From Zychaea mexicana (Eukaryota; Mucoromycota; Mucoromycetes; Mucorales; Lichtheimiaceae): 64,000 nt of DNA. Of this stretch, positions 21,413-34,969 are shown in pieces (the first letter of the stretch is position 1; every line of letters begins with the position of its first letter). Both the position numbers and the translations under genes were made by a program. The notes below the pieces were generated by a model. That model was not told the origin of the DNA. It was given only the letters and a program-made list of their open reading frames with translations, and made no database searches. The stretch is from the NCBI RefSeq assembly GCF_025766255.1, contig NW_026516731.1:62001-126000 (forward strand), written 5' to 3'.

Positions 21413-24400
21413 GAGTGTACAGCTTTTTATATAGAAGCAATAGTAAACAGTAGTAAATAAAGCACGTCGTATTGGGGAATAGAGTGTGTATTTTTAAAAA
21501 AGCAAATGGGTGAGCGAAGAGTGGCGCATGCACACGCTTTACACGCTCTGGACTGGATGATTGGTTTGCAGAGTGAGAGAGTGAGAGAGAAGAGATGGAA
21601 ATCAAGGTGGCAAAACTTACGGAAAACGGTGGATTGGGATTGGGGGGGGGAGGGGGTAAACTATCCCTTACTTATTTAGCATCACACATATAACCCACCC
21701 CCCCGCCTCCCAGATAAACAACGACCCCTTCCGTTCTTTTTCATTCCCTGGAACAACCACCAAACGAAGCGAGCGTATCGTCTGCATGAAAACACCCAAT
21801 CCTTTTGGCTTCTTCCTCTTCTTCTTCTTTCCGGCACCGCACACCGAAACCCCGACGACAAACCCCCATTCCTTGGCTTAATAAGTAGGAAACTACCACC
21901 CACCCACCCACCCCACCCCCTCTGACAGCTTTATTTCCGCGCTGTACAATGCGTCATGCCCAGTCCATTAGTCAGTCATCTAGTCATGCCAAGTGCTATG
22001 TCACTCATGCATCTTGCATATTTTGAAAAGCACACAAGGACTCATCCCTCTTGCTGTCTACAAACAGGGCTGCATCCATCCCGCGGTTCAACGAAAAACC
22101 TATATCTTTCTCTCTCTCGTGCTGATTAGACACCCATTGTCATGTTGGTATAATAGAAAGTGGGTTTGTGGATCGAAAATGACGGTTTGTTCAAAAGCAG
22201 TATATTAACGCGCTGCTTGCTGATCATAATAATAGAAGACCAGGAAAAACCAACCATCATGGCGCATTTTTACTAAACCCCCTTCTCTACCACTCAGCAC
22301 CACCAATGTGTGTGTACTACTACATGCTATCATCCACCCAAGAAAGGATAAAATTTGATCTTTCGATTGGGTAAAATGCATGACAAGGACGACCCAAAAG
22401 CACAGTGTCTGACAAATCAGGTCTGATCATTCGGTAAACCCCGTGGTAAACTCTAAAAGAAATGCTATTTCGTACTGCTACCAGCAGGAAACAACAGCAG
22501 CTCCAACAAGACGAATTATCCAGCAATGAAGCACGCCATATTTATATTGTGCCACATGATCCACGTTATACTGCTGTGCACATACTGTACACCACGTGGT
22601 GTGTTCTCATCATCTTCTTCTTCTTTTATTAATCTCGTACAGTAATTGCACACAACAGACAATAATAATTGGAGTTACTGGTGACTATGTAGTAGTAAAT
22701 AGTGGTAGTGTTATGTAGTACGAAATAATATATTACATATGCTACCACTATTACTACCTCTCATAAACATGACATTATAAACCCGCATTGAGTTTATTCT
22801 CTTGTTTTAGACATACCCAAATATGCTTGCCATCATGTTGTGCGCGAAAAAAAAAACAATTGTCCCTCTCCTATTAATAGTTTGCACGGAATGACTGAAC
22901 GTTAAACTGTCCAAAGCAGCAGCAACTTTAGTAAGTCGTGATCAACAGCAGCACCTTATTGTTCTTTGTTGTCGTCTACTATTAAAAGTAATATCGACTT
23001 AGCCTCGTTTCTGCTTACTCCATTTTGCTCGGAAACTCACATCTTGTACGTTTCTGTATTGATATGTAGATGTCATACCTCTAAAAGTTTTCTATGGTAA
23101 AATACTGTCTGTGTTTTCTTTTAGAAACTAACTTTTTGCTACATGCAATACTATGAACGACTCCATAAGGCTGCTAGCTCCTCGCTTTATGACTTAGGAT
23201 AGGTGATTCAACATCACAATAAAAATTCGTTACTACAGAAGAGTTTAAGACATCTGAAGCATCTTAATTGCACCGATCGCATTTATCAGGTAGACTCCGT
23301 GGCAAAGACGTCTATTACCGTGTAGTAATGTGAGTATATTACACTCTCTGATATAACGCGTAACGCACTACTCTAGAGTACGTAAAGTAATCCGTTTACC
23401 TTCCCCAACTCTTTTCTGCATTTGCTGTAGCTGACACGAAGAAAGGTCGCATCTCCCCCATGTATCTTTATGGGTTGAAAACCGGGTGTATATGTATTGA
23501 ATAGCACAGGGGAGCCTTTTGGTATCACATATCATCGGCATTCGACTGTGAGAATTCCTATGCATCGTCAAATATCATTGTTAAAGAATGGCGTAGTATT
23601 TACATCCTGTTTTCTAAATCGTGACATACAGCTTGCATAAAAGCGAAATCTTTCTTTAAGGCGGTCTATCTTATCGCATGCATTCTTTTTGCACCCAGAT
23701 CAAAAACGGATGATGGTTTCTCTTTCTTCTAAACTAACAATCGCTTCTGATTGAATATGAACGAATCGACTTCGTCTCGTAGTCGTTTTCTTTCATTCTG
23801 GTGATGTGATAGAACGACGTGGACGTGTGTAGCATAATGCACATGCAGTGTTAGTGAGCCATTGTTTAATAATAAGCTTCGGCGGTCAAAAGTGCATGAA
23901 AGAATAATAAGTATTAGCTCTTACCCTACAGTACAAGTTTGATATCATGGTCGAGCTCGTTTTGTTCCTTGACTTGTAAACTTTCTTCATGAAACACGGC
24001 GCGCTGTCCTTCATACTACTGTATGTATCATTGATTAAATCGTCGAAATGTCGGGTTCTGCTTCGTCTCAATAAATTGATCGTCATTTTCTCGTTGTATT
24101 TTCCAATGCCAAACACTCTATTGAGGGCTGGGAAGAATTCCATATGTCTTCAACTGGCGCGCTCCATTTTATCCCAGTGTCGACAGTCTCGATCCTGACG
24201 TTACATATTGACACATCGGTCGACAAAGCTGATTTTCCAAAATGACTTTGTAGTACCACATTCATACTTGGCAACGCTCACTCGTTGTGTTTTTTAGTCA
24301 ATAGATTCATAACTTTATGAGTCTCCGTGATCTCAGTTCGGTATGTGTCGATCGTCAAAGACAATGTGAACAAACATACCATATTGTTTTTCCTTTGCGG

Positions 24401-25781
24401 CGTTCGTGTAAAATATAATGCTCTCAAGCTTATGAGTCGCACGACCTCTTTTCCATCGCTTATAAGCATCAGAGTACACTATGGCTCTAAAAGAGTATAT
24501 GTACTGTTATCTATTACAATTGCATATACTTTGAAATCGAAGCTGTTTTTGTACCTTTGGACAAGAGTATGATACTTTGACAGGAAGAGTCGAAACGGAC
24601 GATCAAATGTCGCAATGTTATTTAATTTTGAGCACTTTGTATGCAAGGTGACGGTTAACTATAATGCATGGTTAACGCCCACATTGATGCGGATAATAAG
24701 TCCTAATAGTTTCGCCACAAATATTAGTATCATAAGATACTTTAAAGTCCATCATTATATGTCACACACGTCAATCGTTAAAAGTGCACGTATAGGTAAC
24801 ACATATTTTGTATGCCATTCATGAAGCTACAGTATGTATACTGTAGATCAGGAAGCTCCCTTTAAGTTGAAAATAGTGATTTATATTTTTGTCAACGCGA
24901 GTAAAATTGTAAGCCATGGAATATGTTGAAATCTCATCTGCTGTAGGTATATAAAGCCCCTCCTGGTGAAGAAGTTATATTTGTATGCTTCGTGGGAGCT
25001 CGAAAACAAGCGTAATAAACGGCACCACATGGAGACAACAAAACTAAAATGCTTGCTTCCACCGGTCAAATCATCTCCGGCATTGCATACTGATATTGAA
25101 TTCTGCATAAATGGCCCTAACGTGATGATAAACATGTGATCATATTGGCTCTCAGAAAATATTTTACTTGTTTTATAGTAAAGTGCTACAACAAAACATA
25201 TGGTCTACCATCGTAGAAAAGAGAAAACCTGATAAAACACCTTTTAAAGCTCTTCAAAGAGTACTGTACCTGAACGAACTCGAATTCAGATGATCTTCCA
25301 GTACTATTCATGGTAAAAGTAAGACTTGAAAATACCTGACTTCTTGTATTTCCATGTTCACTGTCCTATAGTGATATTTTTTGTTTATATTGTCAATAGT
25401 GTGAGACTCAACACATTTGGGAAGGAGGGTTTACAAACTGTGCATACTTTTACTAGTTGAAGCTTCAGTGTATCACGACGTCCATCCAGCTTACCACACC
25501 CACGACCTTTTCCTGTTTTCCCTCACAGGGTTTTTACTCCGTTATACTCCCCCCCCATCTGTCTCGAGCAAAATGTCCCCCAGACGCAGTGTTCATAAGA
25601 GACGTAAAATAAAACCAAACTTTTAAACGTACCACGACGTCTAGTATAATAGGCAATTACCAGGCAGGGAATTTGTCTATCAGTCCACCCAAACAGAAGT
25701 TTCGTCAAAATCTCACACAGCATATATAAAGGCTAACATAATATAACCTCATAATTGACCCTCACTGTATTTCATATTATC
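21413..25781. other. Long AT-rich gene-free region, part 1
   Basis: About 4.4 kb without a supportable gene; every frame is broken at short intervals. The first 500 bp are the promoter of the BTB/CAP-Gly gene, with poly-G/poly-C runs near 21640-21715 and 21900-21920. The rest is AT-rich with small simple repeats (for example ACTACTACTA-like stretches near 22700-22760). No terminal repeats, transposase motifs or RNA genes were recognised. Confidence 0.45.
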
Positions 25782-25874
25782 ATGTTTCTCTTACTTCTTT
25801 TTTATTTTCTTTCTCTCATTTCTTTATTATCTCAACAGCCCACATTATTTACAGTTATCCTTAGCCGAACGTGA
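25782..25874 (+). other. Signal-peptide-like short ORF, probable remnant
   Basis: A TATATAAA-like sequence near 25723 precedes an ATG whose first 18 codons read MFLLLLFYFLSLISLLSQ, a convincing secretion signal. The frame stops after 30 codons. In a shifted frame the text continues PHYLQLSLAEREALLN and stays open to about 26060. This fits a one-base frameshift in a former secreted-protein gene, or chance. I do not recognise the family. Confidence 0.2.
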
Positions 25875-28487
25875 AGCCCTACTAAATGTGGGTACATCAT
25901 TTTTACAAGTGGTCAGATTCACCTTGTTTAGTCCGATCAATCGATACAGGCCATTAGTTTGTAATCTATTTGTACGTCCGGTAAACGCGAACTATCTTTT
26001 GATTTGTGTTATATCATCTATTTTTTTTCTATACATACCACTGATTACGAAACACAAATAGAAAGGACTTGCAATTTTTGTATGCATCAGTCCATCAAGT
26101 GTCATTATACTTCTTATAAATGCGCCAAATTTCTTTACTTCGACAGCAAGTAAGTCAAATATGTGACCATAACTTGAAGCCGATGCTGCATAGCCTGGTA
26201 AGAGCTCTGGTCATGGATTCTGCAAAAACGCATTTACCATAAAGATATCTCGTTTCACGAGTAAAAGATGAGTGTACAGAACCTGGTAGCTCAGTTCTAT
26301 GGAATTGCATTATACCATTCTTTGCGAATGAGCATAGAGACTTGTAAAAAGATATGAAGGAACGAATGTATGTATGATATCCTCATTTTATAAAAGAACC
26401 GTCATGATTACACTCGTAAGGTTGCAGCATCTCGAAGAAGCTTCGTCGCTATGATAGGAGCTTGCTTGGGTCTTTTTCAACCAACACTTTCTGTCTCATA
26501 CTTTAACAGGCCCTTCGCAGGTTACCACTCCTTTTCCGCTCGTTCTTAGATAAGATTTAAGAGTGTTAGCAAGCACCTTCCACATCAGCTGATTTTATAT
26601 AGCTCACATTGGTGATCACCTGACACCATTTCAAACTGACAGATGACGATAATATCATTGAATTTTTTTGCTCGTGCTGGAAGTCTTTGGTGGATCCACC
26701 AAATCTTCAGAACTTTTTTTCATTCATATCAAAGCAAAAAAGCTGAACGTGCCGTGACGACCTACAGATACCGACAATCAACATAACAGTGTATATTAGT
26801 GTGCGTTCAATTAAACTTTTAACAACGCTTATTCTCGACCGAGTCAATGCCTTGTACTTTTATTTATTCAATACCCTTCTTACGAAGATTTACCGATAAA
26901 TTTGTATGCTGTTTTGCTGTTCTCAGTCAACTATAGGTTGTGCGATAAATTTCCCAACACGGATAAAGTATGTAGTATAGCTTTTGTACCTTGGATTCCT
27001 CAGATATTGCTACTCAAGATCTAGACTAATTCATTGTTCATAGAAGTATCTTCTTTGGAACTATCATCATTGGCTGAATTACCGTATGACTAGTATTCAG
27101 TCTTATATTGTGGCCTCTTCAATTAGTCTTATTCGACAATTTCATATCATCAACATAAACGATGTCTACAATTTCGCGTGATTGCTGCTTGTGGGAGGAT
27201 AGATTAAATCCCTTGAGGTACTGGCAGTGGAAGGTGTGATGTTTTTGCTTCCTCTAGCAGCATGAGATATTGCGTTAGTAAATACAAGCTTTGCATTTGT
27301 TCATAACTTACCCTATTCATGCTTCGATGCTCTATTAGCTGCAGGTTATCAAAAGTATTTGGCTGCAATTCTTTATACATGCAGTAATCAAAGAGCCGGA
27401 GCAAAACCACTCAAGTCATATTATTGAGCAGATTGTTATCCGTTTGCATAAAACCAGAGTGTATATAGTGTCGATGATGAACAATGACTAAGTAGAGGAG
27501 CTGTATCATAAAATGGTAGAAGCGTGGGTGATACGTTTATACATCCAATGTGCGGTGCTATATTCAACTTCCTTCTCCCAAGGTTGTACGCTCATTCACA
27601 GGGTACATATGTATTTCCATCAACCAAACCGAAACCTATCACATGTCCTTTAAGTGCTTATAAAAGCATATACTGTAGTGCAAATGAGCAATTTTGAAAC
27701 TCTCATGCAGAGCTCTTGCCTGATTACACGGCATAAGTTTACCGAACATAGTCACGTTTTTTATTTTCCTTGCTACCGAAGTTTAAAAAAACCTAGTACA
27801 TTCATTGATGAAGAAGAAAACTTCTGTCAAGAGTTTAAGCGAATGGTCGATACACTGTTGGATGCAAAAATCGAAAATTCAGCTGTTCGTGGCATATCGA
27901 TCAATGGTATGTCTAAAATGTTTATAAAACTCAAAAGCTAATAGGTAAAGAAGAGGTTGGGTTTCATGTACATGGCGTACTGATTAATTAAGCTAGAAAG
28001 TATGAGTCTGACCACCCGCAAACTGATACACATAGTTGAGCTTCAAATATGAAGTACAGTGAGAGTCAATACAATGACCTAACTAATCGTTCCTGAGCAA
28101 GATAGATCCTTAACTGTGTGTGTATGACAATACAAACTTGATACTCGGCGATGTCTAGCTGTACGGTCTCCTTGCATAGAGCGAGCGGTGATCTGCTGTT
28201 AAAAGCGTTTTGTTCATTTGCTGGAACTGTCTGTCGGAGCAACAACCAGAGCATGAAAGCGGAGGTGCTTTTAGGGTCTGCATGCCACAGAGCATAGTAT
28301 TTAGAGTACCGCGAATTTGTGATACCATCACCACATAAACCTTCTCTTATTTGCTTTTTCTTTTTTGCACCCTTTCCTCTCTTTCATTTTTTTCTCTGTT
28401 CTCTTTATACTTTATTGCACCTCAGTACTAGAAGCTGCTGGTCACTTATATTGAGAACCAAGGCAGACAAAGAAAAACCCGAGCCCG
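25875..28487. other. Long AT-rich gene-free region, part 2
   Basis: No supportable gene. Two short frames look slightly protein-like (27204-27410 minus, with VSYEQMQSLYLLTQYLMLLE; 27654-27941 plus, with EFKRMVDTLLDAKIENSAV), but neither has flanking exons or a recognisable family. The last 150 bp are pyrimidine-rich and contain the promoter/leader of the Rab GAP gene. Confidence 0.4.
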
Positions 28488-30854
28488 ATGATGACTGTAC
28501 CTGCGTTTGGAAAGCCAGACTCAACAGCGGCCGAAGATAATAATAAGCAGGAGCACGGACAAGGTGGTCGGGATCGTTCAGGCACCATCACCGCCCTACC
28601 TAGACTAGTTCAGTCGCAGAGCTCAATATCGTCCGGATTCTCACTCGATGATACCCAAAGCCATACCTCCTCTGTGGATACCAGTACAACCGAGAAGGAC
28701 GAGGATACCCAAAAAAACAAGCCGCCGACACGGGTCCGACGACAGCGCGGGTTGACTGTAACACAAACCTCACGTCCATCAGGCCCTGGTCAGCCAGACG
28801 AAGAAGACGATGAAGACGATTATAGCACAGCTGACGACGAGGACGACGAATATGATGGAGATAAGGTCAACAACGATAAAGATAAGGAGGCGTCGCTGCA
28901 GCAACAACAGCAACAGCAGCAGAATCATGTGCATGATGATAACGAGGAGCTCTCAAAACAAATCCAAGATCTAATGGTGCAGGATCGCCAGTCGTTTGAG
29001 GATGATTTTGTGCATGACAATGGTAACGACGATGCTGATATTGACGATGGTCGGTCCAGCCCAAAAAGTCTTCATTCGACTGCATCATCCTCTTACAGTG
29101 TTGTTTCCAGTGCATCCAATTATGACTTGTTACTGGCCCGGCTTGGCACTCCACAACAAGGCAGCGAGATAGCAACAGGCCAGTCTTCTTCTTCATCGTC
29201 ATCGTTCGACCAAGTTGCTGCGCCTGATTCAATGTCCCAAGTGTCCTTGGAACAGCATGAGGCCTCAAGAATTGGAGAGGAGGAAATTGATTGGGGTATG
29301 TAGAGAGCGGGTTGAATGGCACCAACGCTGGAGAGATTCTCATCTTTCTTTTATTTTAGAGTTTTGGTCAAAAGTCGTTTCGGATTTCAAAGCTGTCAAG
29401 GCGTCGACCTTGCGGCATCACCTGCAGCGAGGCGGCGTTCCCCCTTCACTGCGCGGTACGGTCTGGCCACTGCTGGCCAAATCCAAGGATAGTCGGTTGG
29501 AAGACCAGTATATGCGGTTGTTGAAGAGCGAATCCGTATATGAAAAAGCAATTATCCGGGATTTGGCGCGGACATTTGCAGACAACGAATATTTCCAATC
29601 CAAGGATGGACAAGAAGCGTTGTTCAACGTTGCTAAGGCATATTCACTATACGATACGGACGTTGGCTACTGTCAAGGTGTCTTATTTATTGCTGCGCCT
29701 TTGTTGTTGAATGTAAGTTCGAAGGAAGCGAAGAATGGGAAACTAGATGGTGTTTGGTTACACGGAAAAGACTGAATCTTTCTTTGTGGATGTTGTTTTA
29801 CTTCAGATGCCTGAGGAAGAAGCATTCTGTGTGCTAGTGCAGATAATGACGCGATATGAGTTGCGTGGCCAGTTCAAACCTCAACCCGATCTTCTATCCC
29901 AACGCTTGTATCAGCTTACATATTTGGCCAACGACCATCTGCCACATGTTCATCGGCATTTCGAGTTACAGGGGATCCAAACCAACATGTATGCCATGCC
30001 ATGGTTTATCTCGCTATTTGCCTTTAAGTTTCCGCTGGACGTCGTATTCCGCATATATGATAACTTTCTATCTGATGGTGTTGAGGTCCTATTTCGTGTG
30101 GCTCTTGCTCTGTTGGAGAAGAACCAATCCAATATCTTGGTCCTGGAGTACGACAAACTTTTACAATTCCTGAAACACGATCTATTGCGGATATATACGG
30201 TGGGTGTAATTAACTGTGAATTATGAAACTTTATTCATAACACCTTATCCCCCACTCTTCCTTGTTATTTTTATGTTATTCTTTTTGTATGATCCAACTC
30301 GTTGTGGTTTATGGCACATGTAGGATAACACAAGCAGTCTCATCTACGACGCATATCGTATCACCATCCCAGCTAAACGACTTGACAAACTGGCCAAACA
30401 ATTCCAAGCCGACGTGGCACGCAGCAATTCGGAAGCAGAGGCTATTGATAAGTTAAAAAGACAGAACAAGGCTCTACACGAAACCGTTCGGCAGCTGCAA
30501 GGCAATCTTAACGACATCAATCGAGAGCATGGAGTGGTAGCCAAGGAGCTGATAGAGTCAAAAATGGAAATCGCCCGGATTCATGACGAGAACGATGCGC
30601 TCAGACAGCAATCGTTTGATCTGAAGCGAGCACTCGAGACGTTACCACAAGAGGTAGAAAGTAGAGTAAAGGAGGAGATGCAAATTCTGGCAGGAAAAAA
30701 TGCAGCCCTGGTGAAACGCAACACGACACTGGAAGACCAGCTGGCATACATGGAGAATATGGTACTAGAGATAAAAGCGAAATTCGCCGATAGCGAAGAT
30801 GAGCGTGCTAACCTGCAGCAGCGACTGGGGGATTTGAAACGGCTCATGGACTAG
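28488..30854 (+). CDS. GYP5: TBC-domain Rab GTPase-activating protein, GYP5/EVI5-like
   Basis: Four exons: 28488-29295, 29360-29712, 29807-30199 and 30324-30854, giving 694 aa. The N-terminal 270 residues are disordered, acidic and Ser/Gln-rich. The TBC domain (about 290-500) starts LRHHLQRGGVPPSLRGTVWP, with the catalytic Arg finger in IIRDLART (IxxDxxR) and the Gln finger in VGYCQG. NMYAMPWFISLFAFKFPLDV and RIYDNFLSDG complete it. The last 170 residues are a long coiled coil (KLKRQNKALHETVRQLQGNL onwards). In yeast, Gyp5 with Gyl1 accelerates GTP hydrolysis on Ypt1 and Sec4 in Golgi-to-plasma-membrane traffic at growth sites; the same domain order occurs in animal EVI5. Both catalytic fingers are intact. 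Two adjacent ATGs (28488, 28491) are equally possible starts. Confidence 0.92.
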
Positions 30855-32501
30855 TTTCAATAATAAAAGCCTATACCTTTGTAAATTATTGTATAATTAC
30901 AAGCGTTAAAGATAAGAATGGGAATGCTAAGTGGATATACAAAGTTGGTTGCTACGATATGATTAGACATGTATCCGTCCAAACCCCTTCACCTCTCACT
31001 AATTGCACATAGTATAATATATCATTACATACTTACATTACACTCTTACATGTTTAATTTACATGGATGTGTATCAATCCTCCCAGAGGTCAGGTTTTGT
31101 TTACACGGCAGTGTCACCATGGTTTGTGTATAAGTGGTTATCATATGTAACACAACAAAACATGTAGATACCATTTCAACAAGGTTGTAGCAGGTGTATG
31201 TGTGCTCCTCGATTTGGGTCTACAGATCCATCAAACGATAATTTTCGGAGAAAAGTACATAACCGCAGCAACTTTTATTATAAGAACAAGCTATAGCAGC
31301 TTTATATAATATGCAAATTCCACATGGATCGTCCACATACGATGCTTAAAATACCAGATACATAGATTAATTTTAAGGCGTCATGTCATCAAAGTCAGAC
31401 CTTGGAAAGCATCGACAGGTATCCACCTTGTCTAGCCTAACAACAGGTGACTAGAAGTTTATTCAAAACTTTACCAAGTATAAGAAGTGAAAGTACACGC
31501 TACTACTGTGAATACCATTGCAATGTAGGCTAGTTTATTCTTATTTACCCCCTCTTTACAGTCCTTGATTGCAAATCCAGTTTAAATGGCCAAAGTCGTC
31601 TTTTTTTGAACTGGGGGTAGGACGTGATGAAGTTGCATATTTTTAGATTACATTGTCTCAAAAACCCCTTGCTTGGCACCCCTGATACTACAGAGGACTT
31701 ACATAATGAAACAGTGTGTTATTGTCTCTAATCATTCAGAAGCAAATAGTCATTGGGTCGGAAAAAGAGTACTTTAAACATGTGCATACCATGGAGCACA
31801 AAAACGACATAAAGTAGATAAGCTTCCTTTTGAAAATAAAGATTTCGAAAATAACGGCGCTCAGCCCGAAAGAATGTTGTCCGATTATATGAAGTTGGAC
31901 AAAAAACAGCAAGTGGTCTTGGCTGTCCCTAGGATGTGGTATACACATGAGAGCTTCAATAGTTCATAGAGTACCTTACACAATCCAACCGCTTACTAGT
32001 AGAGTTGCCGACTCTATGTATCAGAACAATGCATAACAAGAAGTATGCTGAGAACTGCAAGCTAATAATTGCTACGGCGTCCTTCCGGTCTTAGTTTATT
32101 TGTTTGATCCCTAAACAAATGTTGGCTTGGGAATTGGTGCTGACTGCATCATGGTGCATCGGCGCTACAACCGAGAGTTCTTTAGCATTTTCCGATTTGG
32201 GAACGTAAGGAACAGTCGCCGAACGGCATGCTGTGTCTCCTTCGATTTGCTACAGATACTAATCTGTATGATAGTATAATAAGGAGCATATGAAATAGGC
32301 TCTCTGTTTTATATTTGCTAATACATCTTTGGTAGTAGCACTGTAATTCATGCAGTTTGTGGCTGCCACGTTGTACAAGAGTGCCAGCACCCATCGTCCA
32401 TGTGATCTTTTCAATATAAAACGAGAACAACTTACTTTGATTTCAAACCATCTCCCTCCTTCTCTCTCTCGTAAATCTTTTTTACCACTTGCAAACGTTC
32501 T
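30855..32501. other. Intergenic, promoter of P450 at right end
   Basis: AT-rich, with short frames only. The distal 100 bp hold a TATAAAA box (32415-32421) and a CT-rich leader before the P450 ATG. No further gene is seen. Confidence 0.45.
32415..32421 (+). promoter_or_regulatory. TATA box of the P450 gene
   Basis: TATAAAA lies 80 bp before the P450 start codon and is followed by a pyrimidine-rich leader (CTCCCTCCTTCTCTCTCTCG), a common promoter layout in these fungi. Confidence 0.5.
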
Positions 32502-34969
32502 ATGATGAGCAGCCAAAGTTTAGTCCGAGAACACCTGTACTCGTATCGATACCATATTGGCATCGCTGCTGCTGTATCCCTCATTTGTCGTCATTTTTAC
32601 AACCGCGTGTTTCGTGCCCCAAAAGAATTGCAGCATATACCAGCAATTCCATTTTGGCGTCAAGCACTTTCTTTGGTTCAAAAGGAGCCTATTACATTAA
32701 AAACTAAAAGGCTGGTTTTCCCTTTGATTTCCAATGCGAACGGCATCTACGTTGTAAGTATTGTTCGTATATTGTTTTTGTACTTTTCTTTCAAATATAA
32801 AAGGGGGGGGTGTCTTTACATTGGTAAGGATGGCAGGATCATAATATGTTTCTATTATAGAATCGGCTGCCGATGGATTGGACAGTTTATGTAACCAACC
32901 CTGTCTATGCGAAAACTATCTTGTTTAAACCAGGTAAACAAGATGGGCACTTTCACACTTATTTCAAGCAGTTAATTTCTGATGCGGAACTTGTTTTATT
33001 TGCGTACGCGACCTACTTTATAGAGTTCAACGACAAAGTCCACTCTTTTTTGGATGGCTTGGGTGAAGATCATTCCATGATTATCTTTGTAGGTAAAGAC
33101 AACGTCGCTACTGTGAATGGACAGCAGTGGAAAAATCAACGGAAGGTACAGATACACAGATACATCATTGCGAGTGTTTTGATAAAGAAAATCCGCATGA
33201 TGCTGATACTGCAGGATTGTTGACAACACTATAGATCATGAACCCCGTGTTCCACCGGTCCATGCCTGTTGCATTATTTGGCCATTTGATGCCCAAAGTT
33301 TTCCGCATCATTGATGAAGCAGAATCCAAGGACGATCATGTCGTGATTGTGAAGCTTACTCAGCGACTCACGCTGGAGGCACTGGGCAAGGCTATATTCG
33401 GTATATGATATAAAAATGGGAGCAAACAGCAGTGTATATCTGAAAATGGAATGGTAGAAAGAGCATAGCATATACTAAGCGCCATATTTTGGTTGTACTG
33501 ATCTTTGGGCGATAGGTTTCGAATTTGGCGGATTGGATCAAGACAACTCTGTCTGGGTAAAAGATTATAACCAACTCATTGAATCGCTCTTGGATCCCTT
33601 TTCTATGTTCCCCAGAGTCAGCAGAGTGCTTCGATGGATTAGTCCTTCTCGACGGGAAAAACATAATGCAGCTTACAAATTGTCTGCTTTGCTCGGTGAA
33701 ATGGCTGAGCAGAGAAAATGTGCTTTGTTGGAAAACAAGGAGCAGCAGCTTCATGGCAATGTACCGGATAGCGAAAAGGATCTTCTCACCCTTATGCTTG
33801 AGGCAGAAATGGGCGGCGATGGTGCTTCTTTATCCAAGGAAGAATTACGGGTAAAATCCCTATAAACAGTACAGGATTTTGTTAATTCGTGTACTTCGAA
33901 TCGCCATGCGCTGATATTAGGACACTTTATCTCTCTATTATGTAGCACAATTTGGGGATCTTTTTCGTGGCAGGTATCGTATATTACAGTGATATCAACT
34001 AATTCCAAGTCTAAAATAATTGATTTGATGTATAGCAGTTAATGTTGTGTTGACTAATCTTTTCTTCGTAGGCCATGATACTACTAGCAACTCCATTGCA
34101 TTTACTATGTACAGTTTGGCAGTACATAAGGTATAGCACATTACGATGCTCCTATTGTATAGTACTACGATAAGTATTACTTCTTGTACGAGGCGTTCAG
34201 CACTTTCTGACAAAAGACCAACTAATTTAGGACATACAAACTAAAGCACGCGACGAAGTTCTCCGAATCTTAGGTGATAAGCCCGCTGATGTTTATCCTA
34301 CATTAGAGGATTGCAAGCAGTTCTCTTATATAGATATGATTATCAAAGAGGTCTGTATACTTATTCGTTGTCACTATCTTACGCCTCTATAGTAAATCAG
34401 ATACTAATAGAATCTCATTTGACAGGGGCTACGCATGTACCCTCCGGCAAACGACTTGCTCGCACGAAGAGTAGCAGCCGACGTTAACTTGGGAGGAGTT
34501 ATGATCCCACAAGGTTCCATGATTACGGTCGATATACACGCTCTACATCACAACCCTGAGGTTTGGAAGAACCCGGACCAGTTTATTCCGGAGCGATTTG
34601 CGGATGGAGGTGAACACAGCAAGCAGGATGGAGTAGCCTGGCTTCCATTTAGTGGCGGCTCAAGACAGTGCATTGGCATCAATTTCAGTATGATGGAGCA
34701 ACGCATAGCTTTGGCAATGCTTTGTAAGTTTGGAATGTGAGAGAAGGTGATATTGCTGGGATGGGAGGCTAAACAAGAAGAGCTGAAAATATGCAATGAG
34801 CGGCGCTAATGTGTAAATTAATGATTCAATCGTTGTATTGGTCTATTTAGTGCGGAAATATGATTGGGAGCTTCCCCTAGGATCGATCCATCAGAATGGC
34901 GTCGTGTTCGACCAACCTGTTAATATGGCACCCTTAAGTCTTAAGATTAAGTTTAATAAAAGATACTGA
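32502..34969 (+). CDS. Cytochrome P450 monooxygenase, ten exons
   Basis: Exons: 32502-32753, 32861-32933, 33024-33145, 33235-33400, 33516-33850, 33946-33973, 34072-34130, 34231-34350, 34426-34723 and 34851-34969, giving 523 aa. A membrane anchor lies near residues 18-35 (YHIGIAAAVSLICRHF). The I-helix AGHDTTS (from 325) is rebuilt across an intron. The K-helix ExxR is E385-G-L-R388, also split by an intron. The PERF-like motif is IPERF, and the heme loop is FSGGSRQCIG with Cys467 as thiolate ligand. All signatures are intact, so it should be a functional ER monooxygenase needing a P450 reductase. The C-helix region contains NGQQWKNQRK. The substrate cannot be told from sequence. Intron 2 (32934-33023) is 90 nt and stop-free, so retention would keep the frame. 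Confidence 0.92.

Noticed and set aside
26279..26330. tRNA-like A box (GGTAGCTCAGTT)
   Set aside because: No matching B box (GGTTCRANNCC), no acceptor-stem pairing and no anticodon arm could be found downstream.
27204..27410. Minus-strand peptide resembling part of a fungal transcription-factor domain
   Set aside because: Similarity is limited to a few hydrophobic residues, with no adjoining exons or zinc cluster nearby.
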